A stretch of 64,000 nt of DNA from Heligmosomoides polygyrus polygyrus. Taxonomy: Eukaryota; Nematoda; Chromadorea; Rhabditida; Heligmosomidae. The stretch lies in NCBI GenBank assembly GCA_947396885.1, contig OX377205.1:58438969-58502968 (forward strand), read 5' to 3'. A program made the position numbers and the translations under genes. Below are positions 37,601-49,600 of this stretch, piece after piece; within the stretch, counting starts at the first letter, position 1, and each line of letters opens with the position of its first letter. The notes below the pieces were generated by a model. That model worked only from the letters and a program-made list of their open reading frames with translations, ran no database searches and had not been told where the DNA came from.

Positions 37601-40600
37601 TGCCCAACTCCAATTGCAGACCTGAAATCCCCAATGATCTAAGCCAGAAAACGAATGGGTTACCAACTAACGATAATGTATGAATGTGATAACTGACGCG
37701 GTTAGCAGGTGCGAGAGCAGAGCCTCCGTCGGCGCTTTCCGAGTCAGCAGCGCTCCTCCGAAGATTACGTCCTCCAGCGCATTTTTTTCTTCACATTCAA
37801 TCCCTCTAGACGAAGGTACAGAGGCCAGGCTTCGCTTTGTGACAGCTTCTTGAAAGTGACGCCCGAAATTCATCGTCAAAATAACATGGATTTCGCCGCG
37901 CAGGAAGGCTTGCTGAGATTCGATGTCCTCTGTGTATGTTGCGAAGTGGAACGTCTCCGACTTTGACGGAATAGGCTAACCTTAAGAAAAGTTATTTTTA
38001 TTCTACCTAAACCACCTGTCCCTTTATTCCACACTATTCCTGAACCTACTGCATGATGTGATCGATGGACTGCAACCAAATCCTCGAGCGCCCCTCGCAG
38101 TACCGTTTCCATCTACGGTCTTATGGCCACCTTATGCACGCTCGTCCTTTTCATTTCCTTGCTTCGCTTGCATTTCACACTGAATTTTATCTCTTTACTA
38201 CGGTTGCACCAACCATTACCATTCTGCTTACTTTTGCAGCTCGTGGTGCAGACCGAGAATCGCGATGGCAGGAAGGCATCACAACTCCTGCAGTAGTAGT
38301 GTGCCTTGTACCAGTACTTCTCGATCATTTTTTCAACCTCACTCCTCAGTGAAGTGCATATCTAAACACCGCCTTTCACCTCATATCGGAGAAGAAGCAG
38401 AACCAAATTCCATACATTTTTATAATGCTCTCCTCCCGTCCAGAGTCTGAGCCAATCGTTCAACGTCTCCAAAGTCGGGGCACTCAGTCCGTAGTTAATG
38501 GCGAGATTGTACGCGTAGATAAGCTTGCTCTCTTCGGCTGCAAACAGGATCGTCAAAATTGTCGAGAATGTCCCGCATGAAGCTTCTCAGCAGCTCACTC
38601 ACTCAGCTCATCGGCCTCTAGCAATACAGCTGGTGAGGGGGATTCGTCGAAACTCGAAGACGTTTCGTCGAAGCTCGAAGTCATGTTGTCCAAACCCTGC
38701 TCTCCGACGCTCACGCTCATTTGCAGTTGAGGCTGATGTGCGAACGAAGTGGATGGTGACTCCTCGCTATCGACGCTCATAGCACATAGCGCTCGTATAC
38801 CATCATATCCTCGACTGTGGGAGATATACGCGGCAGACGAGCGTAACGAATGCAGGGTGTAATATAATGCATCCTTAACAGCGGCTTATGCTACAGAACA
38901 ATCTTCACCTCGCCTCAACTCGCGAGAGGTTCTTCGTGGACGAGGAAGTGGAGGTGTTGGCGGTATTCGTGGTTCTCCTTCATTTCCGCGCCTTGCCCTC
39001 TTCTGTGGCGGTTTCACTTGGTCTGGCTCCATAGCGACCTCACAACCTTCTTCATTGAACAAAACCAAAACGTTATAACAAACATGAACTATGCAGCCGT
39101 ATCCAACATAGTGTAGAGGCCAATGTAACCTTTCACCAGTTTCGACACACCGCACCGACATTTTCATTCACAGATTTAATTCACACTTGTCTACTAATCA
39201 GCCGAAATCCTGTAAATGGGATCCTCTTCCCCTAAAAGTTCTTCACCGCTGCTCCATTCCGGGCTGTCATCCCGTGTTCTGTCATCTTGAAGGTGAACCC
39301 ATAGCAGCAACGACATGCTCATGCATGAGAACTCTGAACGCTGAATCTTGAACACCTCCTTGCTCAGATCTTCAACGTCACTGTCCCCATCCATGTCGGA
39401 ATCGTCTTCTGAGACCGCCCTGACCTTATTCCCGTTCACCGTCAACAGTCCAGGACAATATCCGCGAACGAAATTTAATTTCTTGAAGGAAAATGCTTCA
39501 CAGGCCTTTGAAAAAGGATTTCTACCAGTTCAATGATGTTAGCAACTGCTAAAGTTAAATGTAATACGCAGTTTCTACGCAGGACTCATCCAAGTTCGAC
39601 CCCTCTTTGCACCACGCGCCGTCGCTGAAGTCGAGTTTTACACAGCATAACAGCCTTTTTGATAGCATAGAGAAACTAGAGAAACTCAGTCTGCAGCATC
39701 AAAGCTCCTGCTCCTTATTATCTATCCCACATTATTACTACCACACCAACTTCATTCAGTGGGGATTCATCATCACATTCAGGTGAGTCAAATTCGGAAA
39801 ATTTCCACCAGGGTGCTCCACGGATTTGACAGCCTGTTACTCCGCAAAGACAATAATCTCATCGACTGCTTAGGACTTGATACAACTTCAAGGTCATCGT
39901 CTCATAAGTTACAATTCTCAACGACTAGCACCAAAACCTAAAGAATTGCTAAGACCTCTAGAATAAGATCGGAATAGTCGCGTGGCGTGAGCGCGCAATT
40001 GGTGCAGGAACGTACACGTTTGACGTGAATGCACACGTGGGTTACGTCAGCCTCCACGAGGGCATTCGATCGATGCGCACCGGTCTCTTATATGCCCGCG
40101 GTGGCCCTACTGCCAGACGCATCGTGGCACAGTGGAAGAGGGCTGCCTCATGCGAGGGGGTCAGGGGTTCGGTTCTCCTGCGTCGCAGCAGTTTTGCACT
40201 TCAACTGATTGATTGAAATTTGAGCAGTCGTGACGTCTGCACCATTTTTGGGTGTTCTGCGTGCGCTTCTGCAGAACCCAACTGCCGACTCCCCCTGAAC
40301 GACGAAAGCAGTTTCCGCGCGAGCAGCTTGGATCGCTCCCACCCTGGAGTCCCTTCCCTAGCCTGGTTATCGATACAACCGTGCTCGGATGCAAATGTTG
40401 CGCCCCGACGCAAAAATTCTATTCCGATCTGATTTTAGCGGCCATAGATCCACTCCAAAACCTAAACCGTCAACAGTATCATGAATTCCGATTTAGCTGA
40501 GCATAAGGTGGAAATGATTTCACTTTCAGCTTCAAGTGGATTGTAATATTTTTCAGCAATTCTTTGGTCTCCTTCTCGCGCCCATATAAGTTTAGGTACC

Positions 40601-43600
40601 TAGCGCTACACGGCTCCTCCATTCTTCGCTTCGGCGCAACTAGTGGACGAAGGGGGCAGTCCATCAGTACTCGAAAAAGTTACGGGTTTTTACCAGTTTG
40701 ACCTAGGCCCCTCTCGGTACAACTTGCATTGCACGTACGTATGCGTACAATGGGGAAAATTCCACGTCACCAAACCCAACTGCTATGTTCAAGGCGGTCG
40801 AAGCCAAGGACTGCCTCCCCCGTCAACGTGTTGCGCCCTCGCTTCCTTTCTTATATGGATCTGAAATACGTGCCCAGTCGTCACGTTCCCCTCAGCCTGA
40901 CCAACGACTGTCGAGGCTGGTCAGGTATTCGCCACTACCCACATCACATTTTTAAGTTCTCCTCGGCCGACCAACCTCTGAGGAGGCTGGTCAGGTATGC
41001 CTCACTACTGTCCCTCTACTACACTATATTTTTTAAATAAAAAAGTAAAAAATGCGACGATAACAAAAGCGACGAAAACGAACGCGAAGAAGCAAAGCAG
41101 TCGGAAAACTACGAATGAGTAAGCAACTTTGATGCAGTTTCGGCTTGTTCGGGATGTCCAACCTTATTGCACAACAATTAGCTAAATCCGATTGCTTCAT
41201 CAAAAAATCCTTCAAAACGACATTTCAAAGAGAAGGCTTTGTTCGGTTGCAGCTTGTCAGGGGCGAAATTTGACAGTTTCGGAAAGGCTAGGGGTTGAAC
41301 CCTCCCCCGGGTTGAGTCCCCCACACTTGCACCAGAGTTTAGTTTGATTTCAAGTTCGATTTCATTGCCCTCCTTCCCTTCCTCCCTCCCTTTTTTACTC
41401 CTCCTCACCCATACATATGGTGACAGAACAGAAAAAATCAATTTCTTCGAAGCAGCCGTAATGCCTCAGAGAACGGCGGTCAGAGAAAACCAATCAAAAT
41501 CAAAAAAAAAATCAGCTCCAAGCACACAAATCAAATGCATGAAATGTGAAGAGATACCATTAGGAGCGAGGCACAAGTCAGGAGGAGCCTGCCCTAGATC
41601 TCCACTTCCACTATCGGATGCTCGATTTCACTAAGCGAGGGGTACACAAAACAATCATCAAGACAACAGTTCATGGAAGAGATTTCAGTTCAATTTTGGA
41701 TTATCAGATGCTGCTTTTGTAAGACAGTGTAAAGGGTTGACCCCACAGACTTGCAACCTACCCGCAATCCGAGTTCATTTCGATTTCAAGTTCGATTTCA
41801 TTTTCCTCCCTCTCTCCCTGCTTCTCTCCCTCCCTCCATCTTTTGCTCCTCCTCACCCTTAAACATGATGGCAGAACAGGAAAATCAATTCAATTTCTTC
41901 GAAGTAGCAGTAACGCCACAAAAGAATGAGAATGAGAGAGAAACAAACAAAATCGAAAAATTGTGCTCGAGACGCAAAAATGGAATGCATGAAGTGTGAA
42001 CTGATCACGAACATGAATACATGAACTCCAATACGACCGGACGACAGAGGCACAAGCGCAAGACAGGGAAAGTCTACCCCAACGTCTCCACTACTACAAG
42101 GGATACTCGATTCCACTAAATGAGTGGTCTACAAAACAATCATCAACAGAACAGATTCCACGAACACATTTTACTCCACTTTCGACTTGTCAGGGCAAAG
42201 CTCTTTTGGAAAGGCTCGAGGCTTGAACCCCCCCCCCACCAGTTCACTCCCCTCACTTGCACCCGCAATCCAAGCAGGCTTCAATTTCATTACCACCCAC
42301 CCCTCCACCCTCCCTCCTCCACCGTCTTCACTTTTTCGGCAACGTCAAAACACTTGCCGAACAAAACACACTCAAATATGAAAAAGCGGTCCACAACCGC
42401 CGCTCGGCCGTGCGCCGCTGCTGTACGACCGCTCTCGAAGTTTCGAAAGTCGGCGATGTCACGTGATCGTGGTTCCGAGCGGAGCCGCACCGCCTCCGCT
42501 ACCGTATCCCCAAACTCGAAAATGAAGCTATAATGGTCCCATTTATGCACTTTCTAGTGAAGCCTAATGACTGCAAAATGGCGACGTCGCTGCTGCGGAC
42601 TCACTCCGCTACAGTACCCCAGAATCTGCGGTTGAGAGGCTAAAAGGGGCTAAAATAGCCTCTTTTAGTCCTTTTCCCTCCGCCCGAGGTCCGCAGTGCT
42701 GCGTGGGGGCTGCTGCGGTCATCGTGCGCTACAGTGCGCCCTAATTAGCCGGACCAAGAAACTCCAGATTTGCCCCTACTTTCCATTTTCTAGCCTCTCA
42801 AAGCACCATACTCGCCCCTTATTTGTCATTTTGTCGCTGCCCAATTGTCCGCACTTCTCCGTCGATTCGACGGAAAAGTGCAGACTCGCTAATTTGGCCC
42901 TCCATAAGCCATGGAAAATCAGGAGGGGACTAGATTTTCAGGTTTTAGTCCATAGACCCCGCCCATTGCCTGCCCATTGTCCGCCCATCGCTAAGACCCC
43001 CATTTTCTCGCCAAGTGTAAAAAGTGGGCATAATCGGTTGCGCCTTATGCTACTCGCCTCCAGCTGTCTGAGTAGATGAACCATAATCGACACCCACCTA
43101 TATCACGCCCCTCGGCGGGTCTTATCCGCAGCTCCTCGCCCTGCGGGTCAGAACCGCCGTGAGGTACGGCAGCCCTCGGGACCTTTGGGACCAGCGGCTC
43201 CATGGCAACTCGTCCACGCGTCCGGCTTCCTCCACAGTGGCAGCGTGGGTTCCACAGAATCCAGGCTCTGAAAACCATTGCAGAAACTGGAATAAAAAGC
43301 GCATTTCCTCCGCTATTGAACGGCTTGCTCCGCCACTACAGTAAAACGAGCTATCTTGGTGCGAAATTGGAGCCTAATCCTGTATCAAGGGATCTACGGG
43401 TGCAAAATTCGCTGTAACCGTCGTGGGCGCGCTCTTCAGTGCTTCTGCGTTTAGTGGGTGGTGAAAGCTTTTGTCTTGCGCATTTTTGTTATTCCCTTTG
43501 AGAACGCTGTGTCGATTTCAACAGTTCGTTTCGTCGACTTGCCCTCTGGACTTGGCGATCTTCTGGAAGCTTTTCTCGCGCAATATCTTGCGAGATGCTT

Positions 43601-46600
43601 GTTTTGGACCTCTACTGGCTCCGCTCCTTTTTGTAAAATAATTAGGTTCTCTGAAGAGCAGACGCTGCTCCGATTGTAGCGCTCACGTACATAAACACTT
43701 TTAGAAAGTTTGAAAATCGATATTTGGTTTCAACTCGAGAGTTGTAGGGTTTGATGATAAATTGGATGTTTAAGGCTTATTCTGGAAAGAGAGCACAGGC
43801 CAACGCGGGCACCAACAACGTTCTCGAAGCGACTCAATGACGAAGGAGGAAACAAAGCACGGGTGAGCTACCTGTCCACGACCTGGAATGGACGATGGGC
43901 TTTCGAAAAATTATGCCTTTCTGAACAGGTGATGGGTTAAAAAACAATGACTTGTCGCCTTTGCGGCCTAATGGTTGGTGGAAGTCGGCCCGAACGAACA
44001 AGATGGATATATAATAACCAGACGTGGCTGCCAAACCTCTGGTTGGGGGCTTCGCCTCCAAACCCGGAGAATAGAACACCCCGACCTCCTTCTTGTCCTC
44101 TTTAGGCCTTTCCTCATTCATTAGAGTAAACAACCGGTTTTGCTATATAGAATATATAGCGGGATACAGTAGGACAAAGTCTTCAAATGCTCCATGGAGT
44201 CTACCCACCCTCTATCGCACGTCCGCGATTCATTCTCTGAAGTACTCGTGGCGTACATGGCGAGGAGCACATAGAAAGCCTCACTCTGAAGTGCTTATTC
44301 TGCGGAAACCCAAATGAAATTAACTGGTATTGGTAGACCGTTCGATGCAGTTCACAGTCCGACGGGAATAACATTACTCCCATTCCTTTACTCATTCTCG
44401 CTACCCCCCCCCCCCACCCACTCCACGTATACCCCCTTACCCATGTGCCGGCAGAAATGAGAATCTAGTACATGCACACTCGTTGTTGCACGAAGCCTCT
44501 AAAAAGTCATCTGAAAATCTCACGGATGCTGTGTAAAGTCTTGTCTGTGGCACATCTTCTGACGCTACGTTGGACGACGCTGAGAAAATTCTGGTCCCCT
44601 TATTGTTCCCTTTCTTTGATCCTCTTTACTACTTTCTTTTACTGGTCCCCTGTAATGGTTCTATGTATTACTGGACCCTTACTGAACCCCCTTAAATGGT
44701 CTTCCCTTTATTGGTTCCCTTACTGGTCCTCTCTTGACTGGTAATTCACTGCTACCCCAATAATTGGTATCCCTTCACTGGACTTCCCACCTTCACCGCT
44801 CCCTATTAGTGGTCCCCCTTCACTGCTCTCCCCTTTATTGGTCAACCCTTTACAGGTCCCTTCACTGGATCCCTTCTCCCCCCCCTCCCCTCCTTCACAG
44901 GTCCCACCCTCAGTGGTCCCCCATTACTGGTCCCTCTTCACTGGTTCCCCTCTATTGCCTTCCCTTCTCCGATTCACCCTTCACTGCCCCCCCCCTTTCG
45001 TCGGTCCCCATTAGCGGTCCCTTCCATACCGGTCCCCCTTCACCCGGTTCAGTCTTCAAGGGTTAACCATCTACCGGTCCCCCCTTACTGGACCCCTCCC
45101 CCCTTCACCGGTCCCCATTACTGGTCCCTTCCTCACCGATCCCCCTTCACTGGACCTCTCCCTCTCTCCTTCACCGGTCCCCCTTCACTGGACCCCCCCC
45201 CCCCTCCTCCTCCTCACCGACCCCCATTGCTGGTCCCACCCTCACTGGTCCCCCTTTTATCCATCAATTCTTTTCCGGTCTCCCACTTCACCGGTCCGCA
45301 TTACTGGTCCCTTCCACACCGGTCCCCCCCCCCCTTTGCCTGGTCTCCCTTCACTGATCCCCATTACTACTCCCTTCCTTGCCGGTCCCCTTTCACCTGG
45401 TCCCCTCTTCACTGGTCAACCATCTAGCGGTCTTCCTACTCTGGACCCCTCCCTTCCCCTTCACCCATCTCCTTCAGCTGGCCTCCTCCCTCCCTTCTTC
45501 AGCAGTCCCACTTCACTGACCCCTCCATCACCGGCCCCCATTACTGGCCCACTTTCACTGGTCCCTCCTTTATTGGTCAATACTTTAGCGGTCCCTATTA
45601 GACCCCATTCTTAACCGGTCCCCCATTGGTGGTCCCACCTTCACTGGTAACACGTCGTCTGAATCCGGAATCCTTGCGCTACAGCGGTGACACCTCTTCC
45701 AAACCCGGTGGCCTGTTGAACAACGTCAGTGACATGTGTTCTCAACCCGAACGTGCTTTGCGCGACATCGGTGACACGTCGTCTAAATCTGGAAGGCCTT
45801 TCGCGACATTGGTGACACCTCTTCTTAGTCCAGGCACCTGATGAATGACGTCGGTGACATGTGTTCTCAACCCGAACGTGCTTTGCGCGACATCAGTGAC
45901 ACGTCGTGTGAATCCGGAATCCCTGGCGCGACGTTGGTGACACCTCTTCTCAACCCGGACGTCCTTTGCGCGACATTGGTGACATGTCTTCTGAACCCAG
46001 ACGCCTGCTGATCGACATCGGTGACACCCTTTCTGAACACGGGCGCTCGCTTTCACGACGTCGATGACACATGTTTGGAACTCGAACGCCCTTTGCGTGA
46101 CATCGGCGACACGTCTTCTGACCCCTCTCAACACGACGTAGGTGATACCTCGCCTGGACCCGTACGGCTACTACTAAACGTTTACGAAAGGCCAGATGGA
46201 CAGACGGGAGGACTACATCGTAGTTGATCACCGTTTCGGGTACAGCTTTTTTTCCATCTCAAATTAGCGGGGATACGTAACGATTCTTAAAAGGTAAAAG
46301 CGGAAACCAGAGTGCTTCGTGCATTATCACCAGAAGCGTGAAAAGTACAGCGTAGCTACAGCAGGGAAATTATAGGAATACTGGGACAGTTGTACTGCGA
46401 ACCATGCGAACGGTCACCGTTCAACTTCCTTCTCTGAAGGAGACTATTGCAAGCTAAGGTCATTTACTGGTTGACCAAGTAACAACAGAAACCATCGGAG
46501 CGTGCGTTCTCAAGTACGTGTTCGGAGCGTTTGCCGCTTATCCACACCTTTGTTTGTTTTTCTTAAAGTCAACGACTATCAGAACACACGCTGTTGAGAA

Positions 46601-49600
46601 CACCTCTGGAAGCGGATCACCGCGCTGCAAATAGGACGTTATTTCCTTAGCGAGAGTCTTGTCGTCTTTTCCGGTGTCTGCGTTTACAAACAGATCGGAT
46701 AGAAAGAAAAAAGCCAATCGTAAATGGGAGATTAAAATGCTGGAAAATCGGTGCGCTGATCCACTCCCTCTTTTCGGTAGGTGATTGCTCCCGGAGGGCT
46801 TTCTTTGGGCTACATGGTTTGTCAAGGCTTCTGCTCAGAATCCGCCGATATCTGGGAAAATTGTGAACGAAGCCACAATTAGCAGCACTGTTAGAGCATT
46901 TGTTATTCCTTACAAGCAGAACTTGCAATGTCGAAAATTTCAGTATGGACTTGGCGAGTACCACTCGTACGACCACATCACTTCATGGATGGATGACATC
47001 CAACGGAACTACCCTAATAGAGCGAAGGTGGTGAACATCGGTACAACTGAGGAGGGACGTCCTATTAAGGGGATCAAGGTCAGTTGCGGGATCGAGGTCT
47101 TCATGAAAGCTGCAACAGCGTAACTTCAGATTGGCACCGGTGTGCAACGAACTGACAAACGCGTGGTGTGGATCGACGGTGGAATTCATGCCAGGGAATG
47201 GGCCGCCGTTCACACTGTTGTCTACATCATTGACAGGGTTGGTGAAGCCGTCGCTGCTTGCGGATGGATGATAGCTCACGGGGAGGGTCAAAGAGGTCAC
47301 CGTGGAGTTTCTCAAAGCGACATATATAGGGTTGTAGGGCGCTGTCTGGGAAGCATCATAGTAGTTTCCAAATTTCCTGCGGACCTGTGGATAGGTAAAA
47401 AAAATGGCAAAAAACTGTACCGCTTCAGTGCGGGCCGATAACGCAAAACTGACGCCTGGAATACCCTTATCGTGCCCACTAATAGTCCTGCAAAAGGTTT
47501 GGAGCATAAATCACTTCGAGAACCTAGGAATTGATTAATTCCTAATTGAAGCGAGACGGCGCATTCACGGGAAGCGCGCCCCACTAGAACGTCAGCAACT
47601 GGATGGCTGAGTGGTTAGCGTGGCGGACTTGCGGGAGAGCAGTCGAGTGATCGATTCTGGCGCTGTGGTTTCTGTATTGCTGGGCGCACATCTTGCATTT
47701 TTGCCACCGTAAAGTGCTTTTCTGTCACGACTAGGTGTCATATTCGATTTCCAACCCTGATTTCAACCTTCTGTGATAGATTTTACTTCAAAACACAAGT
47801 CACGCTAATGAATATGCAATAAACTGTTTAACAGTTATGGTAACGTTCTATAAAACACGCGAAGCAAATCAGCTTCTGACACCAGCAGCAGCGGATAAAT
47901 GCCAAGGACCACCTGCAAGGACGGTTGCCTTGAAAATTGCCTTAAAAATTTAAACATCAAGTGAATCAATTCAATTAGGAATTAATCAATTCCTAGGTTC
48001 TCGAAGTGATTTATGCTCCAAACCTTTTGCAGGACTATTAGTGGGCACGATAAGGGTATTCCAGGCGTCAGTTTTGCGTTATCGNNNNNNNNNNNNNNNN
48101 NNNNNNNNNNNNNNNNNNNNNNNNNNNNNNNNNNNNNNNNNNNNNNNNNNNNNNNNNNNNNNNNNNNNNNNNNNNNNNNNNNNNNNNNNNNNNNNNNNNN
48201 NNNNNNNNNNNNNNNNNNNNNNNNNNNNNNNNNNNNNNNNNNNNNNNNNNNNNNNNNNNNNNNNNNNNNNNNNNNNNNNNNNNNCTATCCTAGTCGGGAG
48301 AGGCAGTCCTAAACGGCTAGTTGCGTCCGTCAACCCATGGCCCATCACAACAGACCCAGAATTTGAATGAAGCCCTCGTATCGTGTGGCAGCAGCTGAAG
48401 CTACCGTAGAAACTGAGGGATGGAAAAACAAACGGGAATCGCCCCATGTCCCGTCCCTACTCTCCGATTAGGATATACCCAAGTTTGTCTATTGAATCGC
48501 CCCGTCATTCCTCAGGTGCGGAGTGCAAAAATTTTATGAGGTTTTTGGTTAAAGGAATATTACCAGTGGTACTGATGATGGGGGGGGGGCAATTGTTAAA
48601 ATAGTGCATCCTATTTTCACGAGACGACACTCCTTTTGCTGTTAGTAGATACACGCGAAAGTGGTACAAGGAAGGAGGCGAGAAAGGGCGAGTAACATAC
48701 TATTCTAAATATTTGACGTTGCTTTCAATGCTGTGGCTTCGAGAAGAGAAGAGTGGGGGGGGGGCACTCGCGAGTGCTAGAGAAATGCAAAATCATTTTT
48801 CTGAGCAAAATATGTTTGAGGGCTCGCCATAACATTAATAGATCACACTTCAGGAGCAGGTCGGTCGAAAAGCTCTTGGTGCATTGGAGAGCGTATACGG
48901 CACGAAATACCGATTCGGAACTGGAGCAGATATTCTTTGTAAGATTCTTCGCCGTTCCTCACTTCAACTACATAGAAATTCTGGAGTTTCGTTACCTCTA
49001 CGAATGCAAATGCCCAATTACCTCATATTTGGCTTGATAAGAGCTGATGCAATGGAAAGCTCCAAGCGACGTCAGAGCGGGTTTTGACAAGTTTCCGCAT
49101 TGCATTCTTCGCGCTGTAGCCCTTTCCTTTGTCATTTTCTAGGCTACAACAGCTGTGAATCTGTTCCATAGAGATCGACTTGCTGCTCACTAGCATTCGT
49201 GACATTTCATGGTCAATTGCCGCACTGAGATCTCGTCCCGCTCGAGCCCTCGGATGTCAACATTTAAAGAAGCTGCTCAATTGCACTTTTCGCAGATCCG
49301 TCGTCTGGAGGCTCTGACGACTGGGCGAAAGGGAAGGGAGGTGCGAAGTACGTCTACTTGATGGAACTGCGTCCAAGCGAAGACGGTGAGTTAGTTCCTG
49401 ACGAAACAACTAGTTGCGTCTTCTTGGAATTTCCAAGAAGACGGAATTTCCAAGTTTGAGTGGGGTGGTTACGCGCGTTCCATGCACCATGAATTAGGTT
49501 CTTCCATAATAGCGGCTGAACTCGATCATCAGCAAGCCACCACCTATGTCTTTCCATTACTTCAAAAGCTCCGAACATGGTGAGCACTTCTTACAGAGGC

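Noticed and set aside
42120..42533. 137-codon plus-strand frame
   Set aside because: Covers the third unit of a tandem repeat and a C-rich tract; no domain.
45742..46134. 130-codon minus-strand open frame
   Set aside because: Lies entirely in the 42-bp minisatellite; open only because the unit length is a multiple of three.
47142..47441. Plus-strand frame continuing past exon B
   Set aside because: After 47237 it no longer resembles a carboxypeptidase, and a donor site ends the exon there.
46983..47507. 174-codon minus-strand open frame
   Set aside because: Antisense to both carboxypeptidase exons A and B; the plus-strand reading is clearly the real one.
48013..48447. Open frames containing the N run
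   Set aside because: Made of undetermined bases; the readable part duplicates the antisense of the inverted repeat.
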